This document shows, piece after piece, positions 28,625 through 36,878 of a stretch of DNA of 64,000 nucleotides. The stretch comes from Arcobacter venerupis (GTDB lineage: Bacteria; Campylobacterota; Campylobacteria; Campylobacterales; Arcobacteraceae), in NCBI RefSeq assembly GCF_013201665.1, contig NZ_CP053840.1, forward strand, positions 558,001 through 622,000, given 5' to 3'. Made by a program: the position numbers and the translations under genes. The number at the start of each line of letters is the position of its first letter. Position 1 is the stretch's first letter. Under the pieces are notes generated by a model. It made no database searches. It was not told where the DNA came from and was given only the letters and a program-made list of their open reading frames with translations.

Positions 28625-29812
28625 TTGCGTAAAATAATAGTATGTTCTTTATTTTGTAGTTTAGCCTTTGCAAATAATTTAGATATTTTGCAAAAGGATA
28701 AAAAAGCCACAAGAGAACTTGAAAAAAAATCTATTGAATCTAATTATGAGACAAATAAAAATGATTGGATTTCTCCAGTTAATTTAAGTTCAAGTTTAAA
28801 TAGAAGTCATTCATTAACAAGTGATAGTGATAAATTCACAAAAAGTGTTTCAATTGGATTTACTCAAAGTATTTATGAATCAGGAGGAATAGAATTCACA
28901 ATTCAATATGCAAAAGATAAATTAAAGTATGACACTTTAACTTGGGAAAATGAGAATTATCAGATTTTAGAATCAATTTATGATACTTTACTTGAAATAT
29001 CAAAATTGAAATTACAAATAGAACAAAGTAAATATAAACTTGAAAATAAAGATATAGAATTAGTTATTAAAAAGATTCAATATGAAGCAGGGAAAACTGA
29101 TATTGTTGAATTAAATAATACTGTAATGGCTAAAAATTCGCAATTTAGAGAAAATATTTCTTTAGATAATTCATTAAAAGATAAAGAGTATGAATTATCA
29201 AAATACACGGATTTAAAATATGATGAAATAGAAATTTTAGATTTTAAAAATGTCTCAAAAGAGGATTTCATAAATAAAAATTTAGATTTTTTACAAGAAG
29301 ACTCAAAAGTTGAAATGTTAAATACAAGTTATAAAAAAGCAAAAACTAATTATCTTCCTAAGGTATCTTTAGGAGCTAATAGTTCATACTCAAATGTTGA
29401 TGATTTAATTAAAAATGCTAATGATGATGAGACAAGTACAAGTGCTTCCTTAAGTCTATCTGTTCCCTTGTATGACTATAATAAATCAAGCAAACTGCAA
29501 GATGCAAAATTAGAATATTTAAAACAAAAAAGTCAAGTTAATGATTTAAAAAATGAGATTGCATATGATTATTCGCAAATTCTAAATCAAATAGATACTT
29601 ATGAAAAACAAAATAAAACTATTGAAGATAATATCAGATTATATGATGATTTAATTGCAGCAAATAAAATTTCAAATGATGCTGGAATGACTTCTGTTTA
29701 TGATTTAGATATTTTAAGAAATACAAAAAAAGTAAATGAGTATGATTTACAAATAAATGATATAAATATCAAATTACAATATTCAAAATTATATTTTAAA
29801 ATAAAAGGCTAA
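28625..29812 (+). CDS. TolC-family outer-membrane efflux protein (MacAB-associated)
   Basis: A 395-residue outer-membrane factor with an N-terminal signal (IVCSLFCSLAFAN). The rest consists of long amphipathic coiled-coil helices and short strands (residues ~95-190 and ~280-390) in the duplicated TolC pattern, although it is shorter than E. coli TolC. The start is TTG after a GAAGAAGGAA site. The gene is immediately followed (5 bases) by a MacA-type adaptor and MacB genes, so it is the exit duct of that export system. Confidence 0.85.
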   Translation: MRKIIVCSLFCSLAFANNLDILQKDKKATRELEKKSIESNYETNKNDWISPVNLSSSLNRSHSLTSDSDKFTKSVSIGFTQSIYESGGIEFTIQYAKDKLKYDTLTWENENYQILESIYDTLLEISKLKLQIEQSKYKLENKDIELVIKKIQYEAGKTDIVELNNTVMAKNSQFRENISLDNSLKDKEYELSKYTDLKYDEIEILDFKNVSKEDFINKNLDFLQEDSKVEMLNTSYKKAKTNYLPKVSLGANSSYSNVDDLIKNANDDETSTSASLSLSVPLYDYNKSSKLQDAKLEYLKQKSQVNDLKNEIAYDYSQILNQIDTYEKQNKTIEDNIRLYDDLIAANKISNDAGMTSVYDLDILRNTKKVNEYDLQINDINIKLQYSKLYFKIKG

Positions 29813-29817
29813 AATAA

Positions 29818-31086
29818 ATGCAAGATACACAATTAATACAAGAATTAGAAAATTATAGTAACAAAAAATCAAAAAAATTTTATATTTGGATTATTTTAGT
29901 TTTACTTTTAGCTTCAGGAATTGCATATTATTTTCTAATATATAATAAAGAAAATAAAGAATTAATGGTTGAGTATGTTACAAAAAAAGTAACAAAAGGT
30001 GATTTATCAGTTATTGTAAGTGCAACTGGAAATTTAAATCCAACAAATAGTGTTGAAATCGGGGTTGAAGTATCAGGAACTATTAAAGAGATATATGTAG
30101 ATTTTAATGATGAAGTAGAAGTAGGACAAGTATTAGCAAAACTTGATACTAGAAAATTACAATCAGAAGTTGATGGATTAACAGCAGCTCTTGCAATTGC
30201 AAAAGCTAATCAAAAAGAGAGTGAAGTTACTTTAAAAAACAAAAAATTAATTTATGATAGAACAGCAAAAATGTTTAAAAATTCAGGAGGGAAATATCCT
30301 TCTGTAAATGAACTAGATGAAACAAAATATACATATGAAGGTGCTCTTTCAAGTTTAGATGCAGTAAAAGCAAAAGTTGAACAAGCCTCATTTAATTTAA
30401 ATACAGCATTACAAAATTTAGATAAAGCAGTTGTAAAATCTTCTATAAAAGGAATAGTTTTAAATAGAGAAGTTGAAGTGGGACAAACTCTAGCTGCAAC
30501 AATGTCTGCACCAAAACTATTTACTTTGGCAAAAGATTTAACAAATATGGATTTAATTGTTAGTATTGATGAAGCAGATGTTGCAGATGTTAAAAAAGAT
30601 TTACCTGTAACTTTTACAGTTGATGCTTATCCAAATAAAACATTTAAAGGAAAAATCAAACAAGTTAGATTAAATCCAGTTGATTCAAATGGAGTAGTTA
30701 CTTATGAAACAGTTGTTGGCGTAGATAATGAAGAATTACTTTTGCGACCAGGAATGACTGCGACTGCAAAAATTATTACAAAAGAGAGTAACGACAAATT
30801 AATTATTCCAAATGGTGCATTAAGGTTTAAACCAAAGATTTCAACAGATGATAAAAAAACTACAATGAATTTTGTAGGCCCTCCGAAACGACCTCAAGGT
30901 GAAAATGCAGCAAAAGATTTAACTAAAAGAGAGCTTTCACCTATTTTTATTTTAGAAAATAATCAACCAAAAAGAGTAATGGTAAAAATATTAGACACAG
31001 ATGGAAAATCAACAACTGTTGAATCAAAAGATTTAAAAATAAATGATGAGGTTATCACTTCACAAAAGAGTGAAAATGCAAATTAA
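29818..31086 (+). CDS. macA: MacA-type periplasmic adaptor
   Basis: A 422-residue membrane-fusion protein. An N-terminal membrane helix (FYIWIILVLLLASGIAYYFL) is followed by a biotinyl-lipoyl half-motif (IGVEVSGTIKEIYVDFNDEVEVGQVLAKLD), a coiled-coil hairpin at ~115-195 and the second half-motif (KGIVLNREVEVGQTLAA). Then come beta-barrel and membrane-proximal domains. It would link the MacB transporter to the TolC-family duct. Its end overlaps the ATPase gene by 11 bases. The substrate is unknown; MacAB systems export macrolides, peptides, siderophores or lipoproteins in other bacteria. Confidence 0.87.
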   Translation: MQDTQLIQELENYSNKKSKKFYIWIILVLLLASGIAYYFLIYNKENKELMVEYVTKKVTKGDLSVIVSATGNLNPTNSVEIGVEVSGTIKEIYVDFNDEVEVGQVLAKLDTRKLQSEVDGLTAALAIAKANQKESEVTLKNKKLIYDRTAKMFKNSGGKYPSVNELDETKYTYEGALSSLDAVKAKVEQASFNLNTALQNLDKAVVKSSIKGIVLNREVEVGQTLAATMSAPKLFTLAKDLTNMDLIVSIDEADVADVKKDLPVTFTVDAYPNKTFKGKIKQVRLNPVDSNGVVTYETVVGVDNEELLLRPGMTATAKIITKESNDKLIIPNGALRFKPKISTDDKKTTMNFVGPPKRPQGENAAKDLTKRELSPIFILENNQPKRVMVKILDTDGKSTTVESKDLKINDEVITSQKSENAN

Positions 31087-31780
31087 TAAAACTATAATTG
31101 AGTTTAAAGATATAGTTAAAACTTATGGAGTAGGTGATGCAAAGACATATGCTTTAAATGGAGTAAGTTTTACTATAAATAAAGGCGAATTTATAGCTAT
31201 TATGGGAGCTAGTGGAAGTGGAAAATCTACTTCTATGAATATGATTGGATGTTTGGATAAACCAAGTAGCGGTGAATATCTTTTTAATGGTATAAATGTA
31301 GAAAAATTAAATCGAAACCAAATGGCACTTTTAAGAAGAAACTATTTAGGATTTGTTTTTCAAGGATTCAATCTTTTAGGAAGAACATCAGCTTTAGAAA
31401 ATGTAGAATTACCATTAATTTATAGAAAAATTCCTTCAGCAGAAAGAAAAGTATTAGCTTTAGAAGCTTTAAAAAAAGTTGGACTTGAAAGTGTTGTTCA
31501 TCATACTCCAGCAGAGCTCTCAGGAGGTCAACAACAACGTGTTGCAATTGCACGGGCAATTGTTACAAATCCTTTAGTTTTACTTGCTGATGAGCCAACA
31601 GGTAATCTTGATAGTATAAAAAGTATAGAGATTATGAATTTATTAAAACAGTTAAATGAAGAATCAGGAATTACAATTATTATGGTAACCCATGAAGAAG
31701 AGATGGCAAAATATGCAAATAGAGTTATCTATTTTAGAGATGGACACATTGAAGATAGTTTAAAAAAAGGATTTAAATAA
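31076..31780 (+). CDS. ABC transporter ATP-binding protein, MacB/LolD type
   Basis: A 234-residue ATPase with Walker A MGASGSGKST near residue 45, the Q-loop region FVFQGFNLL, signature LSGGQQQRVAIARAI, Walker B LLADEPTGNLDS and the switch His in MVTHEEE. In E. coli MacB this domain is fused to the permease; here it is a separate protein whose stop shares a base with the permease ATG. An in-frame ATG at 31043 would overlap the adaptor further and has no better ribosome site, so I chose 31076. Confidence 0.9.
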   Translation: MQINKTIIEFKDIVKTYGVGDAKTYALNGVSFTINKGEFIAIMGASGSGKSTSMNMIGCLDKPSSGEYLFNGINVEKLNRNQMALLRRNYLGFVFQGFNLLGRTSALENVELPLIYRKIPSAERKVLALEALKKVGLESVVHHTPAELSGGQQQRVAIARAIVTNPLVLLADEPTGNLDSIKSIEIMNLLKQLNEESGITIIMVTHEEEMAKYANRVIYFRDGHIEDSLKKGFK

Positions 31781-32991
31781 TGTTAATAAATGCTTTTTTA
31801 ATAGCGATAAAAGAGATTAGAAGAAATATATTAAGATCATTTCTTACTATTCTTGGTATTGTAATAGGTGTTGCATCTGTAATTGCTATGGTTATGATTG
31901 GAGATGGAACAACAGCAAATGTAAAACAAAGTATTTCAAAACTTGGAACAAATATGTTAACTCTTAGAGTTGGACAAGAAAGACGTGGCGCTCCAAGAGA
32001 TGATAATAGTGCAAAACCATTTACAAATGAAGATATAAGCGCCATAAAAAATGAAATCCAAAATATAAAAGCAGTTGCCGCAGAAAATTCTAGTAAGATG
32101 AATATTGTTTATGGAAATAAAAGTAATAGTAGTTCAGTTATTGGTACAAGTAATGATTATTTTATAATAAAAGATTGGGAGTTAACAGATGGTAGAACTT
32201 TTGATGATACAGAATTAAATAGTGGAAAAACTTCTTGTATTATAGGAACTACTATTGTAAAACAACTTTTTGAAGATGAAAACCCAATTGGAGCGGATAT
32301 CAGACTTAAAAATATCTCTTGTAACGTAATTGGTATTTTAAAATCAAAAGGTGCTGCAGCTTTTGGGAATGATCAAGATGAAATAGTAATAGTTCCTTTA
32401 AAAATGTTCCAAAGAAAAATAAAAGGAGATAAAGATATTTCATCTATTCTTATTTCAATAACTGAGGGTAAATATATTGAAGATGCAAAAACAGATATTA
32501 CATCTTTAATGCAAGAAAGAAGAGCTATAAAAGTTGGAGAAGCTGATAACTTTCATATTAGAGATATGGAAGACTTATTATCAACAATGACTTCTACAAC
32601 AAAAATGTTAACTTATCTTTTAGGTTCAATTGCAGCTATTTCTTTACTTGTTGGTGGAATTGGAATTATGAATATTATGTTAGTTTCAGTAACAGAAAGA
32701 ACAAGGGAAATAGGGACAAGACTTGCAATTGGTGCGATGGAAAATGAAGTCTTGCTACAATTTTTAGTTGAAGCAGTTGTTTTAGCAACTCTTGGTGGAA
32801 TTATTGGGATTGTATTTGGCATGGGAATTGGATATATAGTTGTTCATTCAATGGATTTACCATTTATTATAAATAATCAGATAATTATGATTTCATTCTT
32901 CTTCTCAACTTTAATTGGTGTTGTATTTGGTTATTTCCCAGCTAGAAAAGCTGCTAGATTAAATCCAATTGATGCTTTAAGATATGAATAA
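31780..32991 (+). CDS. ABC transporter permease, MacB type
   Basis: A 403-residue type VII ABC permease. One N-terminal helix with LRSFLTILGIVIGVASVIAMVMI is followed by a ~240-residue periplasmic MacB_PCD domain and the C-terminal FtsX block of three helices, containing GGIGIMNIMLVSVTERTREIG and RKAARLNPIDALR. It works as a mechanotransmitter rather than a pore through the membrane. It closes the four-gene export operon, which ends at a strong hairpin. Confidence 0.92.
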   Translation: MLINAFLIAIKEIRRNILRSFLTILGIVIGVASVIAMVMIGDGTTANVKQSISKLGTNMLTLRVGQERRGAPRDDNSAKPFTNEDISAIKNEIQNIKAVAAENSSKMNIVYGNKSNSSSVIGTSNDYFIIKDWELTDGRTFDDTELNSGKTSCIIGTTIVKQLFEDENPIGADIRLKNISCNVIGILKSKGAAAFGNDQDEIVIVPLKMFQRKIKGDKDISSILISITEGKYIEDAKTDITSLMQERRAIKVGEADNFHIRDMEDLLSTMTSTTKMLTYLLGSIAAISLLVGGIGIMNIMLVSVTERTREIGTRLAIGAMENEVLLQFLVEAVVLATLGGIIGIVFGMGIGYIVVHSMDLPFIINNQIIMISFFFSTLIGVVFGYFPARKAARLNPIDALRYE

Positions 32992-32995
32992 AATG

Positions 32996-33026
32996 TAAAT
33001 AGAAATCTTTAATAGATTTCTATTTA
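32996..33026. terminator. Bidirectional terminator hairpin
   Basis: TAAATAGAAATCT, loop TTAAT, AGATTTCTATTTA form a perfect 13-bp stem between the convergent permease and ankyrin genes, covering the ankyrin stop codon. Confidence 0.75.
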
Positions 33027-33539
33027 TACATTAAATTCTTTGAATTTCTCAATTAAAAAATCAATTTTTAGATTTTTTGCTAATTTTATAGCACTATTTC
33101 CCAAAAAATCTTCATGTTCTATATTTGCCCCATTTTCTATTAAGTATTTAGCACTATTTGGTTTATCATATAAAATGGCATAGATTAATGGTGTTGAGTT
33201 TATATCATCACTTTCATTTATATTAATTCCACAATTTTTGAGACATTTAATCACTTTTATATTATCTTGATAAACTGCAAAATTAATAGCAGATAGATTA
33301 GGTGATACTTCCGTAGAGATATTTAATTCAAGTAGTTTTTTAATAGTATCTATTCTATTTTTTTGGATAGCCCAATATAATGCATTTCTTCCTCTATAAT
33401 CTCTTGAATTAATATTTAAGATATTTAGGCTAAACATTTCAATCAACATATCCCATTTTTCACCACTTACAAGAGAAGAAAAAATATTTGCAACTATTTG
33501 TGCATTTAAGTTTTTATCAAGAAGATGATTATTTGACAT
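33024..33539 (-). CDS. Ankyrin-repeat protein
   Basis: A 171-residue protein without a signal peptide. Four or five ankyrin units are visible from residue ~50: RDYRGRNALYWAIQKNRIDTIKKLLEL, SPNLSAINFAVYQDNIKVIKCLKNCGI, NSTPLIYAILYDKPNSAKYLIENGANI and DFLGNSAIKLAKNL. Such proteins mediate protein-protein contacts. In some bacteria a small ankyrin protein accompanies catalase, but no catalase is nearby here. A near-perfect Fur box lies about 20 bases upstream, so it is probably iron-regulated. The partner is unknown. Confidence 0.8.
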   Translation of the reverse strand: MSNNHLLDKNLNAQIVANIFSSLVSGEKWDMLIEMFSLNILNINSRDYRGRNALYWAIQKNRIDTIKKLLELNISTEVSPNLSAINFAVYQDNIKVIKCLKNCGININESDDINSTPLIYAILYDKPNSAKYLIENGANIEHEDFLGNSAIKLAKNLKIDFLIEKFKEFNV

Positions 33540-33559
33540 TTTAAATCCTTTATAAAATT

Positions 33560-33572
33560 GATAATCGTTATC
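33560..33572. promoter_or_regulatory. Fur box upstream of the ankyrin gene
   Basis: GATAATCGTTATC matches the 6-1-6 palindrome in all but one arm position. It lies 21 bases upstream of the ankyrin start codon and after the end of the 85-residue gene. Confidence 0.7.
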
Positions 33573-33605
33573 ATAATATAAAGAATCTTAAGTAGATATT
33601 AAAAT

Positions 33606-33863
33606 TTAGTTTAATTGAACTTTGAGTTCTTCTTGCTCTTGAGTTTCTTGAAGATCTTGAGATTTTTTAATTTTTTTAGGTTTTTTTGATTGATAAAGTG
33701 TGTGGTGCCATAGAGCAAATCCACAAAAAGCAACACCTGCAACAACATGAACTTTTTTAGCGACACTATTTTTCATAAACATTGATGTAACAACTGTTGC
33801 CCCTAAAGTTGCTGTCATTCCAATTTTTGCAACTTCTTTTTGTACTTCTAAATCAATTTTCAT
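33606..33863 (-). CDS. Small two-helix membrane protein of the ferrosome-like locus
   Basis: An 85-residue protein, taking the ATG at 33863 behind GGAAAGAGAG rather than an in-frame ATG ten codons upstream. Two hydrophobic segments (roughly residues 12-30 and 38-56) are separated by a short basic turn (MKNSVAKK). The second holds HVVAGVAFCGFALWHHTLY; histidines at each end of a membrane helix could bind heme or metal, but this is only a guess. The tail is Lys/Gln/Glu-rich. The start overlaps the stop of the 38-codon gene, so they are coupled and probably share its Fur box. I do not recognise the family. Confidence 0.65.
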   Translation of the reverse strand: MKIDLEVQKEVAKIGMTATLGATVVTSMFMKNSVAKKVHVVAGVAFCGFALWHHTLYQSKKPKKIKKSQDLQETQEQEELKVQLN

Positions 33864-33969
33864 ATCTCTCTTTCCTTTTTTTTCTTCTTTCAATAGTCTT
33901 TACAGTATTGTTTACAGTTTTAACAGTTAAAACAGCAGTTAAAGCAGTTGCAAGTAATAAAATTGGCAT
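33853..33969 (-). CDS. 38-residue single-helix membrane protein
   Basis: A very short frame that begins ATG at 33969 with AAAGGA six bases upstream. It encodes a hydrophobic N-terminus (MPILLLATALTAVLTV) and then a strongly basic tail (ERRKKRKERYEN). It ends TGA at 33853, overlapping the ATG of the 85-residue gene by 11 bases. A perfect Fur box lies 12 bases upstream of the start. The ribosome site, coupling and regulatory site together support a real gene. The function is unknown; a bitopic helper of the ferrosome-like locus is plausible. Confidence 0.6.
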   Translation of the reverse strand: MPILLLATALTAVLTVKTVNNTVKTIERRKKRKERYEN

Positions 33970-33981
33970 AAAAATCCTTTT

Positions 33982-33994
33982 GATAATAATTATC
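33982..33994. promoter_or_regulatory. Fur box (perfect) upstream of the 38-codon gene
   Basis: GATAATAATTATC is an exact 6-1-6 palindrome 12 bases upstream of the 38-residue gene's start codon, well placed to block its promoter. Confidence 0.82.
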
Positions 33995-34026
33995 ATAATT
34001 CTATCTATCTAATCTTAAATAAAACT

Positions 34027-34039
34027 GATAACTATTATC
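34027..34039. promoter_or_regulatory. Second Fur-like box in the same intergenic stretch
   Basis: GATAACTATTATC differs from the perfect palindrome at one or two positions. It lies 32 bases upstream of the perfect box (33982), so the two could be bound cooperatively. Confidence 0.6.
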
Positions 34040-34046
34040 ATTGTTT

Positions 34047-36155
34047 TTAGATTTTTACACCTTTTATAGAATTGAATAATAATCCAATGGTTGTCCCATT
34101 ATGTAGTACTGCTGTAACTATTGGAGAAAATAGACCAAATGTCGCACCAGCTAGAATACAAGAGTTTATACCAACAGTTGCATTAAAGTTATTATTTATT
34201 AAATTCATTGTTTTATTTGCATACTCTTTTGCCTCAACTACAGCCATAATATCATCTTTTAATAAACTAATATCAGCGGTCGCTTTTGCAATATCTGCAC
34301 CTCTACTCATAGAAATCCCCACATGAGCAGATATTAATGCAGGAGCATCATTTATTCCATCACCGATGAAGGCTACTTTTCTACCTTGTTTCATTAACTC
34401 TTTTACAATATTTGCTTTATCTTGAGGTAAAAGTTCAGCTCTTACTTCATCAATTCCTAACTCATTTGCTATCATTTGTGCTTTTTGTTTTGTATCACCT
34501 GTTAGCATTATGATATTTTTTACACCAAGTTTTTTTAATCTTGAAATTGCTTCTTTAGAATTTTGTCTTAACTCATCAGCTAAGGTAATTGTTCCTAAAA
34601 GTTTTCCATTGTAACCTATGTAAAGTAGAGTTCTTCCATCTCTTAATGAGTTTTCAATTTTATCTTTGTGTTCAGTAAAATCAATTTTCTCATCATCTTC
34701 TAAAAAGTGTCTACTTCCAATAATTACAGATTTTCCTTTTACTTCAGTTTTTACACCATGAGCTACAATGAATTCAACTTCTTCATGGTGCATATGTACA
34801 AAACCTCTTTGAATAGCTGCTTTCACAACAGCTTCTGCAACTGGATGAAAATAGTGTTCTTCTGTTGATGCTGTTAGATTTAAAAGTTGATCTTCACTCC
34901 AATTGTCATCATAAGATTCTACACAAATTACTTCAAGTTCTCCACCTGTTAGCGTTCCTGTTTTATCAAATACAAAAGTGTCCGCATTACTTAAAGCTTC
35001 AATAGATTTAGCACCTTTAATCATAATTCCATTATGACCAGCTTTTGAAATAGTTGATTTAAAAGCAACTGGAGTTGCAAGTTTTAAAGCACATGAATAA
35101 TCAGCTTGTAAAATGGAAGCAACCCTTTCAAAATCTTTTGCAAAAATATATGAAACACCAGCAAGTCCTAAAGTAACAGGAACTAATTTATTTGCAAGTT
35201 TATTTGCTTTTAGTTGAACCGATGATTTTTCATTTAAAGAGTTTTCTATATAGTGTTTGATTCTTTGAGTTGCTGTATCAGAACCCACATGTTCAGCCCA
35301 AATTCTAAATCTTCCCTCTTCGACAATTGTTCCAGAAATAACTCTATCACCTCTATATTTTACTACAGGTTCAGCTTCTCCTGTCATTGAAACTTGATTT
35401 ACACTTCCCGTTCCCTCAACTATATGTCCATCAACAGGAATAGTATTTCCAATTCCAACAACAACAATATCACCAACTTTGATTTCAGAACTTTTTACTA
35501 AAATTTCTGTGATTTTATCATCAATCTTTTTTTCAATCCATGCTTCTTCAACATTAGGTTTTGAAAGTTCTTTCAATAAATCATCACTTTTATGAACAGT
35601 TGTCTCTTCAATATATTCACCAAGTTCAAGCATTGCATTTGTAGAGTTTGCAGCTAAATAATCTTTTCTGTATATTGAAATAGCGACAGCTGCACTTTCT
35701 AAAACTTTTGAAGTTAATCCCTCTTTTAATAATTCTTTTGAACCCTCAATCAATAAAGGAACAGATGCAGCTGTTGTAATTCCAGCTTTTAGTGCATTAT
35801 TAGTAATAAATCTTTCAGCAACTAAAGCGCTACCAGCTCTAATAATTCCTTTTAGAGATGGTTCTTCACTACTTACACAAGATACACAAACAGCGGCAAC
35901 TTCTTCTTGACACGATTTTAATAACTCTTCAACCGTAAGAGTGTTTAAAATCTCTTCAATTTTAGTTGTAATATCATTTTTTAGTTCAAAAATAATACTA
36001 AAAGCTTCTTTATTTATTCTAACACTTTTAATATCATTAATTTTCTTAAAATAGTTTTTTAAAATCTCTTCATCAATATATTTCTCTTTTAATAAAAAAA
36101 GTTTATATCGAACTCTAAAAGCAGTTTGATGTACTTTTATAAATTTGTTTTTCAT
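34047..36155 (-). CDS. fezB: P1B-type heavy-metal ATPase, ferrosome FezB-like
   Basis: A 702-residue P-type ATPase with the full catalytic set: TGEA at 258-261, phosphorylated Asp397 in DKTGTLTGG, the P1B His-Pro pair at 437-438, MLTGDT near 550 and GDGINDAP at 598-605. The membrane metal site is SCALKLATP at 354-362, with SC in place of the common CPC. The N-terminus has no CxxC metal-binding domain but an RVRY motif at residues 14-17. From memory, an RxRY-type motif in this position and a non-CPC site characterise the P1B-6 ATPases (FezB) that build lipid-bounded iron ferrosomes. Its neighbours fit. A conventional metal exporter is the alternative. It is the last gene of a six-gene coupled operon. 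Confidence 0.8.
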   Translation of the reverse strand: MKNKFIKVHQTAFRVRYKLFLLKEKYIDEEILKNYFKKINDIKSVRINKEAFSIIFELKNDITTKIEEILNTLTVEELLKSCQEEVAAVCVSCVSSEEPSLKGIIRAGSALVAERFITNNALKAGITTAASVPLLIEGSKELLKEGLTSKVLESAAVAISIYRKDYLAANSTNAMLELGEYIEETTVHKSDDLLKELSKPNVEEAWIEKKIDDKITEILVKSSEIKVGDIVVVGIGNTIPVDGHIVEGTGSVNQVSMTGEAEPVVKYRGDRVISGTIVEEGRFRIWAEHVGSDTATQRIKHYIENSLNEKSSVQLKANKLANKLVPVTLGLAGVSYIFAKDFERVASILQADYSCALKLATPVAFKSTISKAGHNGIMIKGAKSIEALSNADTFVFDKTGTLTGGELEVICVESYDDNWSEDQLLNLTASTEEHYFHPVAEAVVKAAIQRGFVHMHHEEVEFIVAHGVKTEVKGKSVIIGSRHFLEDDEKIDFTEHKDKIENSLRDGRTLLYIGYNGKLLGTITLADELRQNSKEAISRLKKLGVKNIIMLTGDTKQKAQMIANELGIDEVRAELLPQDKANIVKELMKQGRKVAFIGDGINDAPALISAHVGISMSRGADIAKATADISLLKDDIMAVVEAKEYANKTMNLINNNFNATVGINSCILAGATFGLFSPIVTAVLHNGTTIGLLFNSIKGVKI

Positions 36156-36157
36156 TT

Positions 36158-36526
36158 TTACTGTTCTTGTTGTGCTTGCATTTGAGCTTTTGCATCTTCA
36201 TATCGCTCTTTTAGCTCTTCAATTCCTGCACTAAAAAGTTCACTTCCTTTTCCAAAAGCTTTAAATAAACCATCTTGAGCATTTTTATTAGTAAGAAAAT
36301 AAGTTAATGCAGCACCAAGTAAAGCACCTTTTATAAAATCACCATTATTAAATCCATTTTGTGTAGGTATTACTTGTTGTGGATTTTGTAAAGGATTAAC
36401 GTTTTGGTTTATATAAGGATTTTGATTTATATTAACACCAGTTTGATTATTTTTAGGTCTACTATTTTCAATATTTATATCATATTGTGTTTTAGTTTGA
36501 GGATTAGGAGTATTTTGATTATTCAT
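36158..36526 (-). CDS. Small Asn/Gln-rich protein with one membrane helix (ferrosome-like locus)
   Basis: A 122-residue protein from the ATG at 36526, which has a GGAAGAAG site; an ATG nine codons upstream would overlap the previous gene by 35 bases. The first ~65 residues are disordered and rich in Asn, Gln and Pro (NQNPYINQNVNPLQNPQQ). A membrane segment follows (GDFIKGALLGAALTYFLTNK near 72-91), then an amphipathic helix (GIEELKERYEDAKAQMQAQQ) like YtxH-type proteins. It lies two bases before the ATPase gene. A scaffold or curvature role on an intracellular membrane is inferred. Confidence 0.6.
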   Translation of the reverse strand: MNNQNTPNPQTKTQYDINIENSRPKNNQTGVNINQNPYINQNVNPLQNPQQVIPTQNGFNNGDFIKGALLGAALTYFLTNKNAQDGLFKAFGKGSELFSAGIEELKERYEDAKAQMQAQQEQ

Positions 36527-36878
36527 AATCTTCTTCCACTGGGCAATTTTCATTTGTTAAATATTTTTGATCAAGTTTTTCTTCTATTACTTCAATAGCA
36601 TAAACTCCCATCATTCCAATACTAGCAGCTGTTAAGGCTTTAAATAATCCACCTTTTTGACCCAAATAATTTGCAGTTGCAATTGCACTTCCTGTTACAA
36701 TAGCACCTTGTGAAGTCTTTTTAATGGTGTCTTTTATTGCATCTTTTTTTGTAATTTGTCTACTTTGTGCTTTTTTATAATTAATTGCACCACTAATAAT
36801 TGCACTAGCAACTGCCCCACTAATCACATGTCCTAATACATTTCTTGGAGTTCCTGTATCAATAGTTATCTCTTTCAT
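36519..36878 (-). CDS. Small Gly/Ala-rich membrane protein (ferrosome-like locus)
   Basis: A 119-residue protein with three moderately hydrophobic, Gly/Ala-rich segments: VLGHVISGAVASAIISGAIN (~14-33), QGAIVTGSAIATANYLGQ (~57-74) and FKALTAASIGMMGVYAIEV (~79-97). Glycine-zipper spacing suggests tight helix packing in a membrane. A basic loop (KKAQSRQITKKDAIKD) separates the first two and the tail is acidic. The start overlaps the previous stop by four bases (ATGA) and the end overlaps the next gene by eight. The family is not recognised; the position argues for a structural part of the compartment. Confidence 0.6.
   Translation of the reverse strand: MKEITIDTGTPRNVLGHVISGAVASAIISGAINYKKAQSRQITKKDAIKDTIKKTSQGAIVTGSAIATANYLGQKGGLFKALTAASIGMMGVYAIEVIEEKLDQKYLTNENCPVEEDYE

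Noticed and set aside
33797-34012. A 71-codon plus-strand frame opposite the small ferrosome genes
   Set aside because: It is antisense to two minus-strand frames with ribosome sites, coupling and a Fur box. Its translation is low-complexity Leu/Phe/Ile with no ribosome site.
34047-36155. Copper-exporting CopA-type ATPase
   Set aside because: It lacks the N-terminal CxxC domain and CPC membrane motif, and the gene neighbours are iron-related with Fur boxes rather than copper chaperones.
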